Of a stretch of 18,205 nucleotides of DNA, positions 1-6,590 are shown in pieces (position 1 is the first letter of the stretch; each line of letters opens with the position of its first letter). The DNA is from JBEHWX01 sp048498995 (GTDB lineage: Bacteria > Bacteroidota > Ignavibacteria > OLB7). The DNA is taken from positions 1 to 18,205 of the forward strand of contig JBEHWX010000112.1 in the NCBI GenBank assembly GCA_048498995.1, in the 5' to 3' direction. The notes below the pieces were generated by a model that worked only from the letters and a program-made list of their open reading frames with translations, was not told the DNA's origin and did not search any database. The position numbers and the translations under genes were made by a program.

Positions 1-25
1 GTGGGAGAGTAGGACGCCGCCAAGA
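1..25 (+). rRNA. rrf: 5S ribosomal RNA, 3' end only (partial)
   Basis: The first bases (GTGGGAGAGTAGGACGCCGCC) match the conserved 3' end of bacterial 5S rRNA, where the tail pairs back on the 5' end. The rest of the gene lies outside the window, so the length and exact 3' end are approximate. It implies that an rRNA operon, normally 16S-23S-5S, sits immediately to the left and is transcribed towards this window. A T-run and a strong hairpin follow at once. Confidence 0.85.
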
Positions 26-33
26 TTTTTATC

Positions 34-70
34 ACATGCCCTTCGGGTTCTCCCGAAGGGCATGTTCTGT
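34..70 (+). terminator. rRNA operon terminator hairpin
   Basis: A perfect 14-bp stem (34-47 with 52-65) closes on the four-base loop TTCT, starting nine bases after the 5S end. A T-run precedes the stem (26-30) and only a loose T-rich tail follows (TTCTGTTAT). The stem is strong enough to act as an intrinsic terminator, and its location at the end of the rRNA operon fits. Confidence 0.8.
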
Positions 71-184
71 TATAGACCCAACCCTCTCCGATCGACTCCG
101 CTCCCGCTCCCGTCCACGTCCGATATGAGTGACCCATGTGCGCCCGCTTCTTCGACCCATGAAGGCGGCGGCAGGAACCTGCTT

Positions 185-270
185 GATATCGATAGCGATC
201 GATACCGATGGCGGTTGATATCGATGGCGATTGATATCGATGGCGATTGATATCGATGGCGGTTGATATC
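185..270. repeat. 16-bp tandem repeat, 5.4 copies
   Basis: Unit GATATCGATGGCGATT begins at 185, 201, 217, 233 and 249, with a 6-bp partial copy at 265, so the spacing is exactly 16 bp. Copies three and four are identical; the others differ at one to three positions (for example GATACC in copy two and GCGGTT in copies two and five). Each unit carries the self-complementary words GATATC and ATCGAT. It lies between the rRNA terminator and the LytTR remnant and is not inside a convincing gene. It could be a simple replication-slippage array or a set of phased protein-binding sites; the sequence does not decide. Confidence 0.9.
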
Positions 271-348
271 CACATCGGTAGGCGCACGTCTTCAGCGTGC
301 GCAATTGTGCAGCTCGAGGCCCGGACGCCCTTGATCAGCCAAACGGCG

Positions 349-370
349 GGGCGGCCGCGGGGGGCCGCCC
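349..370 (-). terminator. GC-rich hairpin GGGCGGCC-N6-GGCCGCCC, first copy
   Basis: Arms at 349-356 and 363-370 form a perfect 8-bp stem around a six-base loop. On the minus strand it lies about 29 bases after the stop codon of the LytTR remnant, so it may be the old terminator of that gene. The same arms and the same loop length occur at 4108-4129, also downstream of a minus-strand gene. No strong T-run follows, so termination is an inference from position. Confidence 0.5.
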
Positions 371-398
371 GTACGCATGGATGGTACCCGGCGTTGTG

Positions 399-650
399 CT
401 AGATGGCAAGCGCTTCCCGGATCTGCTTCGCCCGCCGGCGCGCCACCGGAATCCTCGTCCCATCCCCCAGCTTCAGCGCGTAGGTTCCTCCAAACCATTT
501 CACGACTTCGACCACCCGCGTCGCATTTACAAGAAACGATCGGTGCGGGCGAAGAAATGTCCACGCGTCCAGCCGCCCCTCGAGCTCGTCGCCAATGCAG
601 ACGTGTCCGCCATACTTCAGCTGCTCGAATCGCTCGTTCCTATTCCGTCC
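399..650 (-). pseudogene. LytTR DNA-binding domain remnant
   Basis: Read on the minus strand, this stretch encodes a recognisable LytTR domain C-terminal half: FLRPHRSFLVNATRVVEVV, then WFGGTYALKLGDGTRIPVAR, then RAKQIREALAI and a TAG stop (399-401). The HRSFLVN and YxLxLxDGxxxPVxR patterns are typical of response regulators of the LytTR family, which bind direct repeats in promoters. The reading frame is open only up to a stop at 735-737, and it has no in-frame ATG or TTG. The only in-frame GTG codons lie inside or next to the conserved domain. No receiver domain is present. I therefore read it as a truncated, dead gene; a sequencing frameshift is the alternative. Confidence 0.6.
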
Positions 651-1030
651 GCTGTTCGGCCTGATTGCGTGGTGCGTCCCCCTATCGGCCGCGTCCCAAT
701 CCCACCCATCGACTTCCTGATCAAATCTTCTCCTTCATCTTTCGATTCGGCCATGCCGCACTTACGTGGTGGATGGTCGGCTGTCGGCCGATGTGAACGT
801 GTCACGTCGTGCTTCTCCACGGAGGCGGTCGCGAAAATTCCCTGGCCAGTGCTCGGTGCGTCGCAACGGAATGCCGGTGCATCCGTAACGCCGCCCGACG
901 CCGAAGGTGGAATGACGACGCGCCACGTGGGGCTCTCTTCCCCTGCGCGCCCGACCGGAACGGCTCCCAAAAGCCTGGCGCATGGCGCGCTTCCGTATAT
1001 TCGCCGGACTTCGTCAACACTCAAGCGATT
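651..1030. other. Noncoding region upstream of the SDR gene
   Basis: About 380 bp with no supported gene. Open frames cross it on both strands, but none shows family motifs, and the long minus-strand frame that covers it is the antisense of the SDR gene. It could hold more of the decayed LytTR regulator, but I could not recognise any in the three minus frames. The only signal found is the -10-like element at 996-1001. Confidence 0.5.
993..1004 (+). promoter_or_regulatory. Candidate -10 element of the SDR gene
   Basis: TATATT at 996-1001 lies 29 bases before the SDR start codon. The surrounding CCGTATATTCGC matches 11 of 12 bases of the candidate tRNA-Leu promoter (CCGTATATTTGC, 2515-2526). 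No convincing -35 hexamer is seen 16-18 bp upstream, so the call rests mainly on this similarity. Confidence 0.35.
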
Positions 1031-1780
1031 ATGAATAAACGATTGACTGATAGAGTTGCCATCGTCACCGGTGCCGCGGTGGGAAATGGCCAGGCATTCT
1101 GCATGCGTCTTGCCTCGGAGGGAGCAAAGGTGATGATCGCCGATATCGCGTCGGCGAGCGAAACGGTCGAGCGTGTCCGTTCGCTGGGGGGCGAGATCGA
1201 ATCGCTCCAGGTGGATGTCACCAGCGAGGAGCAGACGCAGGAGATGGTGCGCAAAACCGTGGAGCGCTTCGGCCGCGTGGATATCCTCGTCAACAACGTC
1301 GGCCTCTACCACGAGGAGCCGTTCGAGCTGATCTCCTTCACCGAGTGGAAGCGAATGCTCTCGATCAATCTGGATAGCCTCTTCCTCACGACCAAGGCCG
1401 TGCTCCCCCACATGAAGGCGCAGAGCTTCGGCCGCATCATCGCGCTGAGCTCCGACACGATCTGGCTCGGCACGCCCTACCTCGTTCACTACGTGGCTTC
1501 GAAGATGGGCGTGATCGGCTTCGTCAGGTCGCTGGCCAGCGAGATCGGCAAGTACGGCATCACGGCCAACGCGATCACGGTCGGCCTCACCGCCACGCAG
1601 CGCCCGCCGAGCGAGAAGCTTATCGGCAGCATCCTCGAGCACCTGCTGCCGCAGCAGGCGGTGCAGCGCGGCGACGAGCCGGAGGATATCGCCGAGGTGG
1701 TGGCGTTTCTCGCCTCGCCCCACTCCTCGATCATCACGGGGCAGACCATCAACGTCGACGGCGGCGTGGCGCGGCACTGA
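1031..1780 (+). CDS. Short-chain dehydrogenase/reductase (SDR), 249 aa
   Basis: A classical SDR of the usual 250-residue length: a cytosolic NAD(P)-dependent oxidoreductase with a Rossmann fold. The cofactor-binding motif TGAAVGNG is at residues 13-20, the structural motif NNVG (normally NNAG) follows DILV, the active-site serine is about Ser141 in LSSDTIW, and the catalytic Tyr154-Lys158 pair is in YVASK. The C-terminal ITGQTINVDGG is typical of the FabG-like group, but the substrate cannot be named. The ATG at 1031 was chosen because the Rossmann strand starts seven residues later; the frame stays open far upstream but that part has no SDR features. No strong ribosome binding site is visible. 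It appears to be a single gene, with the LURP-one gene 83 bp downstream. Confidence 0.9.
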   Translation: MNKRLTDRVAIVTGAAVGNGQAFCMRLASEGAKVMIADIASASETVERVRSLGGEIESLQVDVTSEEQTQEMVRKTVERFGRVDILVNNVGLYHEEPFELISFTEWKRMLSINLDSLFLTTKAVLPHMKAQSFGRIIALSSDTIWLGTPYLVHYVASKMGVIGFVRSLASEIGKYGITANAITVGLTATQRPPSEKLIGSILEHLLPQQAVQRGDEPEDIAEVVAFLASPHSSIITGQTINVDGGVARH

Positions 1781-1863
1781 GCCGCACTCCGCGCCGAGCG
1801 CCGGCGCGGGTCATCACAATTCGAGGCCGCTCGAGGCACGATCACTCGACAGGAGATCTTCGC

Positions 1864-2445
1864 ATGCAGAATCGCTTCATTCGTGAGCACTACGTTATCC
1901 GTCGGAAGCTCTTCACATTTCTCGGCGAGGAGTTCACCGTCGAAGGGGAGAGCGGAGAGTTGATTCTCTTCTCCAAGAAGAAGGCGTTCAAGCTGAGGGA
2001 GGATATCAGACTCTACTCCGACGACTCGATGATGGAGGAGCTGATGACCATCGAGGCGCGCAACATCATCGACTTCGCCGGGACGTACGACGTGTACGAT
2101 ACGGTGACCGGCGAGCACCTCGGCGCGCTCAAGCGGAAGGGATGGAAGTCGATGCTCCGCGATGAATGGCTGATCCTGACGCCGGAGGATGAAGAGCTCG
2201 GCATGATCCGGGAGGATTCGATGGCGATGGCGTTCCTCCGTCGCTTCCTGCCGATCATCCCGGAGAATTTTCAGGTGACGGTGGGTGGCGAGCTGGTGGC
2301 GGAGTTCCGGCAGCGCCTCTCCTTCCTGGCGCGGACGATGGACGCGAAATTCTCGTTCGACTCCCAGGATCTTCTCGATCGCAGGATGGGGCTCGCGGCG
2401 GCGATCCTGATCTGCATCATCGAGCGGCAGCAGCGGCGCGGCTGA
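1864..2445 (+). CDS. LURP-one/Tubby-C-like family protein, 193 aa
   Basis: Sequence and length match the LURP-one-related (Tubby C-terminal-like) family, a 12-strand beta-barrel around a central helix. Characteristic stretches are YVIRRKLFTFLGEEFTV near the N-terminus, then GELILFSKKKAFKLREDIRL, a middle YDVYDTVTGEHLGALKRKGW, and a C-terminal half with FQVTVGGELVAEF. The last 20 residues (GLAAAILICIIERQ) form a hydrophobic helix, which is normal for the fold and need not be a membrane segment. The biochemical role of bacterial members is not established. An AGGAG ribosome binding site lies eight bases before the ATG. No partner gene is evident: the SDR upstream and the tRNA downstream look unrelated. 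Confidence 0.8.
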   Translation: MQNRFIREHYVIRRKLFTFLGEEFTVEGESGELILFSKKKAFKLREDIRLYSDDSMMEELMTIEARNIIDFAGTYDVYDTVTGEHLGALKRKGWKSMLRDEWLILTPEDEELGMIREDSMAMAFLRRFLPIIPENFQVTVGGELVAEFRQRLSFLARTMDAKFSFDSQDLLDRRMGLAAAILICIIERQQRRG

Positions 2446-2493
2446 GAAATGTCGCGATCGGGGCGATTGGTTACGGTTGGACACAAGAATCGT

Positions 2494-2523
2494 TTGTTTT
2501 GGCGCGGAATCATCCCGTATATT
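2494..2523 (+). promoter_or_regulatory. Candidate tRNA-Leu promoter
   Basis: A weak -35 (TTGTTT, 2494-2499) and a good -10 (TATATT, 2518-2523) are separated by 18 bp. The tRNA begins 15 bases after the -10, which predicts a short 5' leader of about nine bases. The -10 context resembles those proposed for the SDR and argC genes. Confidence 0.5.
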
Positions 2524-2538
2524 TGCAGTCCTCAGTTC

Positions 2539-2621
2539 GCGGAAGTGGTGAAATTGGCAGACACGCCATCTTGAGGGGGTGGTGCCCACAAGGCGTGCGG
2601 GTTCAAGTCCCGCCTTCCGCA
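2539..2621 (+). tRNA. tRNA-Leu, anticodon GAG
   Basis: An 83-nt class II tRNA. The acceptor arm GCGGAAG pairs with CTTCCGC, followed by discriminator A. The anticodon stem CCATC/GGTGG holds the loop TTGAGGG, giving anticodon GAG, which reads CUC and CUU. A long variable arm follows, and the T arm contains GGTTCAAGTCC. The overall sequence is close to the standard bacterial tRNA-Leu(GAG). The 3' CCA is not encoded: the gene is followed by CAC, so CCA must be added by nucleotidyltransferase. Confidence 0.95.
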
Positions 2622-2625
2622 CACG

Positions 2626-2654
2626 AAGCTCCGGCAATCGCCGGAGCTTTTTTT
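2626..2654 (+). terminator. Intrinsic terminator of tRNA-Leu
   Basis: A perfect 10-bp stem (2626-2635 with 2640-2649) around the loop AATC continues into seven T residues (2648-2654). This is a textbook rho-independent terminator four bases after the tRNA, and it ends only nine bases before the start codon of the DUF92 gene. Confidence 0.93.
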
Positions 2655-2663
2655 ATTTGCGGC

Positions 2664-3476
2664 ATGATCGATCCACGTCAGCTTCTCATCGGCATCGGAT
2701 GCGCGCTCGCGATTGCCGTTGCCGCGCACCGCGTGCACGCCCTATCGACCTCCGGCGCCATCGCCACCGCGATACTCGGCGCCGTCATCTTCGGTCTCGG
2801 CGGCCCGATGTGGAGCCTGCCGCTCATCACCTTCTTCATCCTCTCCAGTCTTCTCTCCCGCGTCGGCACGCGCGGGCCCCGCTCGAAGGAGCGCTTCGAT
2901 ACGGTCTTCGAGAAGGGATCGCGCCGCGACGCGGGACAGGTAATCGCCAACGGCGGCGTGGCCGGCGTGATCGCGCTCGCGGCGGCGTTCGTCGATCCCG
3001 GAGCGCGCCACGGGTTCTTCCTGGCCTACCTCGGCTCACTGGCGGCGGCGGCGGCCGACACCTGGGGCACCGAGATCGGCGTGCTCGGCCGTGGACGGGT
3101 GGTGTCGCTCGTGACGCTTCGTCCGGTGCCGGCGGGCACCTCGGGCGGCGTCTCGCTTGACGGCTCACTCGGCGCGGCGGCCGGAGCGCTCTCGGTGTCG
3201 TTGAGCGTGCTTCCGTGGGAAATGGATCCGCTCCGGATCATCATTGTCGGCGTGGCTGCGGGCGTCATGGGCATGGTGATCGACAGCGCGGCCGGCGCGC
3301 TCGCGCAGGCACGCTATCGCTGCGAGGTATGCGGCAGCCGGACCGAGCGCCGGATGCACTGCGACCGGCCGTCGACGCTCGAGAGCGGCTATCGCTGGGT
3401 TACCAACGACATGGTCAATATCATCTGCTGCGCCTCTGGCGCCGCGGCCGCGTGGCTTCTCTGGCTGCTCGTGTAG
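2664..3476 (+). CDS. DUF92 family integral membrane protein, 270 aa
   Basis: A polytopic membrane protein of the DUF92 family, related to eukaryotic TMEM19 and plant VTE6. The plant member is a phytyl-phosphate kinase; the role of bacterial members is unsettled. Family marks are SGAIATAILGAVIFGLGG near the N-terminus, the cytosolic motif SRRDAGQVIANGG, DTWGTEIG, PVPAGTSGGVSLDG, and a cysteine-containing CEVCGSRTERRMHC loop followed by NDMVN. Five or six hydrophobic segments can be seen. The ATG at 2664 starts a normal family N-terminus. It has no Shine-Dalgarno sequence and sits directly after the tRNA terminator, so it is either leaderless, read through from upstream, or transcribed from a promoter hidden in the tRNA. 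No gene follows it closely. Confidence 0.88.
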   Translation: MIDPRQLLIGIGCALAIAVAAHRVHALSTSGAIATAILGAVIFGLGGPMWSLPLITFFILSSLLSRVGTRGPRSKERFDTVFEKGSRRDAGQVIANGGVAGVIALAAAFVDPGARHGFFLAYLGSLAAAAADTWGTEIGVLGRGRVVSLVTLRPVPAGTSGGVSLDGSLGAAAGALSVSLSVLPWEMDPLRIIIVGVAAGVMGMVIDSAAGALAQARYRCEVCGSRTERRMHCDRPSTLESGYRWVTNDMVNIICCASGAAAAWLLWLLV

Positions 3477-3814
3477 CGGCTCTCGCCGCGAATCGCCTCA
3501 CATCCTCCCATATCCGCCTCCGAATGGACACCATGCGCCACCGGCGGGCGGATAGCGCCACTCGTGATCTTCCCACAACCATCGCATTCACACACACTCC
3601 GAGAGCATCGATCAGGCGCGTGATGCCCCGTGCTTCACATGTGAGGGGATGCTGATGATGGAGGAAAAGTGGGGAGAGAGCGGGCGATGGAGACGATGAG
3701 AGCGGCGACTGGAAGAGAGCCGCGGGAGGCTACGAAGTGGGGGAAAGGAGCGGCTCATGGGGGAGAGATATCTCCTCGCGGGAATGGGCGTGGCGGCTGG
3801 AAGCGGGGACCGTA

Positions 3815-3831
3815 GGGGCCGCCCGTACGGA
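3815..3831. repeat. Dispersed repeat GGGGCCGCCCGTACG(GA)
   Basis: The 15-mer GGGGCCGCCCGTACG is found exactly at 361-375 and 3815-3829. A third, shorter match, CCGCCCGTACGGA, is at 4023-4035 and corresponds to 3819-3831. At 361 it includes the right arm of the GC-rich hairpin. This suggests a family of related intergenic elements in different states of decay. Confidence 0.7.
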
Positions 3832-4107
3832 TCTGGGGAGATAGGCACGGAGCATCAATGATACGTCGCCGCTGGATCTGGAGTCGCTGCCGGAAGGGGC
3901 GGGAGCATGGGCCGTGCCCGTGGAGTCGGGACGGGATCCACGGTGGTTCTCGTCAGTCGAGGAGAAGCGAGAGCGAAGTGGAGCTTCTCAAGGGGAGCCG
4001 GAAGAGGGGGGCCACAGGGAACCGCCCGTACGGAATGAGCAATGGCGGCTGGAGGAGTGCCGCCACTGGATCCGGGAGGGAGGGGAGCGAGTCGGTGGGA
4101 CGAAGAA

Positions 4108-4129
4108 GGGCGGCCACGATGGGCCGCCC
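4108..4129 (-). terminator. GC-rich hairpin, second copy; terminator of the lipoprotein gene
   Basis: GGGCGGCC (4108-4115) and GGCCGCCC (4122-4129) form an 8-bp stem with a six-base loop. On the minus strand it begins 42 bases after the lipoprotein stop codon and runs into TTCTTCG, so a terminator role is reasonable. The arms are identical to those at 349-370, while the loop differs. Confidence 0.65.
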
Positions 4130-4171
4130 CCAGGCGACGCGGATGGAAGCGCATGCGCGGCAAGCCGGCTG

Positions 4172-5248
4172 CTACGGGAGCAGCTGCCAGAACGCGCTCG
4201 TGTAGAAGCCGGGGCTCAGCCGCCCGATCTCCCTGGATTCCGTATCGACCCAGCTGACGCCGGCGTAGCCCGATTGGACATCCGGCCTGGCGACGTAGAG
4301 GATCGCGTGCTCGTCGGTGGACCACTGCGGTCGGAGCGTGCCGGCCGGGAGATTATCGCCGCGGCTGTCGAGGTAGGTGATCAGGCTGCCTCCCTCGGCC
4401 GCGACGGAGGAAAGGATCGCCGCCGACGGGGGGCGCGTCGAGGTGCCATGATCGAAGCCGATCCGCTTGCCGTCCGGCGACCAGGTGAGCGTGAAGATGG
4501 GGCCGAGCGTCCCGGGCTCCACCACCGTGCGGGCACCGGTGCCATCCGGCGCCACGGTGGCGATGCCGGAATTGCCCGCCGACATGAAGGTGTACGCGAT
4601 CCGGCCGCCATCCGGCGACCAGGCGGGCGCGTTCGTGGTGCCGCCGAGGATCGTTCCCGCGGCCGAGATCGTTGCCGGCGCGCCGCCATCGACCGGGACG
4701 ATCGCCAGCCCGTCGGTATAGGTGTAGTAGGCGATCTTCCCGCCATCCGGCGAGAACGCGGGGATATCGGTCGGGCGCGCGTTATTGGCCAGGAGGCGGG
4801 GCGCTCCTCCGGGCACCGCCTGCACGTAGAGGCGCGCGGGGCCGTCGCTGGCGTTGCTCCGCGCGAAATACGCCACCATCTCCCCCTTCCGATCGATGAT
4901 GGCCGAAACCGGCGTCACCGCGCCGACGCCATCCGGTGGGGAGAGCGTCATCGTGGAGCTCGAGGTCCGAAGGGAATAGAGGACCACCGAGTCGCCGCGG
5001 GCAAGGAGGATCTGCGTGGAGGTCGGGGCCGAGCAGAGGGTGCCCTGCGCCACCAGCTCCCAGTTGTCGTAGCGGGCGCGCGTGCGGGCCACGGTCGCGG
5101 CCGGCGTCCAGGGATTGAGGGTGAAGTAGACGGCCTCGGCGGGGAAGCGGGAGCGCTCGAGCGTGGCGGGATCCACGGTCGAAGGGTTTTCGCAACTGGT
5201 CAGGCAGAGCGCCAGCAGAAGTGGAAAGAGTGCCGACGTACGATTCAT
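4172..5248 (-). CDS. Lipoprotein with TolB-like (PD40) beta-propeller repeats, 358 aa
   Basis: A predicted exported lipoprotein. The N-terminus has a hydrophobic signal peptide ending in the lipobox LTSC, with Cys19 as the lipidation site. The rest carries PD40/TolB-type blades: AFSPDGGKIAYYTYTDG, AWSPDGGRIAYTF, TWSPDGKRIGFDHG and QWSTDEHAILYVARPD, with weaker blades before them. Such propellers usually bind protein partners in the periplasm or on the cell surface; this one is not TolB itself, as the TolB N-terminal domain and the pal-tol gene context are absent. The start is supported by GGAGAG seven bases upstream. It is transcribed divergently from argC and followed by a GC-rich hairpin. 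Its substrate or partner is unknown. Confidence 0.82.
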   Translation of the reverse strand: MNRTSALFPLLLALCLTSCENPSTVDPATLERSRFPAEAVYFTLNPWTPAATVARTRARYDNWELVAQGTLCSAPTSTQILLARGDSVVLYSLRTSSSTMTLSPPDGVGAVTPVSAIIDRKGEMVAYFARSNASDGPARLYVQAVPGGAPRLLANNARPTDIPAFSPDGGKIAYYTYTDGLAIVPVDGGAPATISAAGTILGGTTNAPAWSPDGGRIAYTFMSAGNSGIATVAPDGTGARTVVEPGTLGPIFTLTWSPDGKRIGFDHGTSTRPPSAAILSSVAAEGGSLITYLDSRGDNLPAGTLRPQWSTDEHAILYVARPDVQSGYAGVSWVDTESREIGRLSPGFYTSAFWQLLP

Positions 5249-5494
5249 GGGGTGCTCTCCGGTCTCGATATGCTATGATGAGAATGACCAACGCGTCGGA
5301 TGAGGGGCTTCGCGACGCCCGACATAAGCGCTAGACACCGCCGCGGCTCCGTGTAACCGCCCGAAAGCACCGTTCAGCCACTTCCGCATCGGCTCACCAT
5401 GCCCTTGCTCGAACGTCGGGGCACGCTTCCGCTGCATATGATCATTTCGAGCACGCCACAATCGGTAACGTTTTCCACGTATCGCGTGAACACT
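5249..5494. other. Divergent intergenic region, lipoprotein gene / argC
   Basis: Together with the argC control region this forms a 319-bp gap between two divergent genes, so it should hold both promoters. The argC side is described separately. For the lipoprotein gene I found no hexamer pair good enough to call. No small gene with a ribosome binding site was recognised. Confidence 0.5.
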
Positions 5495-5532
5495 ATTGCA
5501 TAAATATTCAACGTCATGTATATTCGTGCATA
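5495..5532 (+). promoter_or_regulatory. Tandem ARG boxes (ArgR operator)
   Basis: Box 1 (5495-5512, ATTGCATAAATATTCAAC) fits the E. coli ARG box pattern WNTGAATWWWWATTCANW with two mismatches. Box 2 (5515-5532, CATGTATATTCGTGCATA) is clearly weaker: TG.AT in the left half and T.CA in the right half. Their centres are 20 bp apart, about two helical turns, and the gap is 2 bp, as between the paired boxes of known ArgR operators. A hexameric ArgR could cover both and block the promoter. An argR gene lies in the same cluster. Confidence 0.65.
5496..5524 (+). promoter_or_regulatory. Candidate arg operon promoter
   Basis: TTGCAT (5496-5501) as -35 and TATATT (5519-5524) as -10 are 17 bp apart, which predicts a transcript start near 5531 and a leader of about 37 bases. 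The -35 matches the consensus only in TTG; the -10 matches five of six. Both hexamers fall inside the ARG-box-like sites, as expected for an ArgR-repressed promoter. Confidence 0.5.
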
Positions 5533-5567
5533 GTCAACGAATCCCTGTATCTCCCGACTCCTCTGTC

Positions 5568-6590
5568 ATGAACTCCGTCAGGATATCGATTATCGGCGCC
5601 TCCGGCTATTCCGGAGCGGAACTGACCAGAATCCTGGCCCGGCATCCGTATGCAAAGGTTGAATATTTATTCGCCAATGCCTCGGCCGGGAAGCGGGTGG
5701 AGGAGCTCTACCCCCGTTTCGCCAAGAGCATGGCCGGCGAGTACCAGTCGTACGCCGCCGAGCATGCCCTCACCAGCGACATCGTGTTCCTGGCGCTGCC
5801 GTCGGGTGAGGCGATGGGGATGGTTCCGGAGCTGGTGGCCGGCGGAGCGCGGGTGATCGATCTGGGAGGCGACTTCCGGCTGAAGGATCCGCTCCTCTAC
5901 CAGATGTACTACGGTCGGGAGCATCGCGCCTCCGGTCTGCTCGCCGAGGCCGTCTACGGACTTTCCGAGCTGAACCGCGCGCAGATCGCCTCGGCGGAGG
6001 TGGTCGCCAATCCGGGCTGCTACCCGACGAGCGCGATCCTGCCGCTGGCCCCGCTTCTGAAGGAGGGGATCATCGAGCCGCGCGGGATCGTGATCAACTC
6101 CCTCTCCGGCGTCTCCGGCGCCGGGCGCGCCTCCTCGGTGGAGATGTCCTTCGCCGAGGTCAACGAAAATGTCAAGGCCTACAAGCCGACGACGCATCAG
6201 CACATCCCGGAGATCCGCTCGGCGCTGACGGCCTTCTCCGGCGGCGACGTCGCGCTCTCCTTCGTGCCGCACCTGATGCCGATCACCCGTGGGATCTACT
6301 CGACGATCCACGCCCGGCTGGCCACGGAGATCACCCAGGTGCAGGTGCTCGATATCCTTGAAGGGTACTACGGCGAGGAGCCGTTCATCCGCATCTCGGA
6401 GACCGCGATCCCGGAGATCCGCGGAGTGGCCCACACGAACTATGTCGACATCGGTTTCCGCGTCGACCGCGCCAATGATCAGCTCGTCATCTTCTCGACG
6501 ATCGACAATCTCGTGAAGGGGGCGGCCGGACAGGCTGTACAGAACATGAACATTATGCTCGGATTTCCTGAGACGGAGGGACTGCTATGA
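5568..6590 (+). CDS. argC: N-acetyl-gamma-glutamyl-phosphate reductase, 340 aa
   Basis: Reduces N-acetylglutamyl phosphate to the semialdehyde with NADPH, the third step of arginine synthesis, in the cytosol. The Rossmann motif GASGYSGAEL is at residues 9-18 from the chosen start. The catalytic cysteine is Cys151 in NPGCYPTS, and a conserved histidine is His235 in PHLMPITRGIYST. The length is normal. The frame stays open upstream to a TTG at 5496, but that region is the operator and promoter, so the ATG at 5568, just ahead of the first strand, is preferred. No clear Shine-Dalgarno sequence precedes it. It is the first gene of the cluster and overlaps argJ by ATGA, which suggests translational coupling. 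Confidence 0.95.
   Translation: MNSVRISIIGASGYSGAELTRILARHPYAKVEYLFANASAGKRVEELYPRFAKSMAGEYQSYAAEHALTSDIVFLALPSGEAMGMVPELVAGGARVIDLGGDFRLKDPLLYQMYYGREHRASGLLAEAVYGLSELNRAQIASAEVVANPGCYPTSAILPLAPLLKEGIIEPRGIVINSLSGVSGAGRASSVEMSFAEVNENVKAYKPTTHQHIPEIRSALTAFSGGDVALSFVPHLMPITRGIYSTIHARLATEITQVQVLDILEGYYGEEPFIRISETAIPEIRGVAHTNYVDIGFRVDRANDQLVIFSTIDNLVKGAAGQAVQNMNIMLGFPETEGLL

Larger units (their letters stand above)
66..398. other. Noncoding region after the rRNA operon
   Basis: No frame here has credible protein features. Besides the 16-bp array it holds a 7-bp-stem hairpin (282-288 with 296-302) and the GC-rich hairpin at 349-370. No clear promoter was found. Confidence 0.6.
3477..4171. other. 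Repeat-rich noncoding region
   Basis: Nearly 700 bp without a supported gene. From about 3655 on, the plus strand is purine-rich (runs of GGAGA and GGGG). It carries GGGGCCGCCCGTACG (3815-3829), also present at 361-375, a shorter copy CCGCCCGTACGGA (4023-4035), an inverted repeat TGGCGGC/GCCGCCA (4044-4050 with 4060-4066), and the hairpin at 4108-4129. A 10-bp palindrome TCACATGTGA lies at 3635-3644. Open frames here are low-complexity, rich in R, S, P and G, and look spurious. Confidence 0.6.

Noticed and set aside
185..270. CRISPR array
   Set aside because: The units abut without spacers and are only 16 bp long; no cas genes are present.
617..1777. A minus-strand gene opposite the SDR
   Set aside because: It is a shadow of the SDR codon pattern with no recognisable domain; the plus strand has all SDR catalytic motifs.
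3476..3489. Terminator after DUF92 (GCGGC-TCTC-GCCGC)
   Set aside because: The stem has only five base pairs and no T-run follows.
4172..5248. TolB of the Tol-Pal system
   Set aside because: The protein is a lipoprotein with propeller repeats but lacks the TolB N-terminal domain, and no tol or pal genes are nearby.
3914..5278. A plus-strand gene of about 450 codons opposite the lipoprotein
   Set aside because: It is composed mostly of R, G, A and E repeats, antisense to the PD40 repeats, and has no family features.
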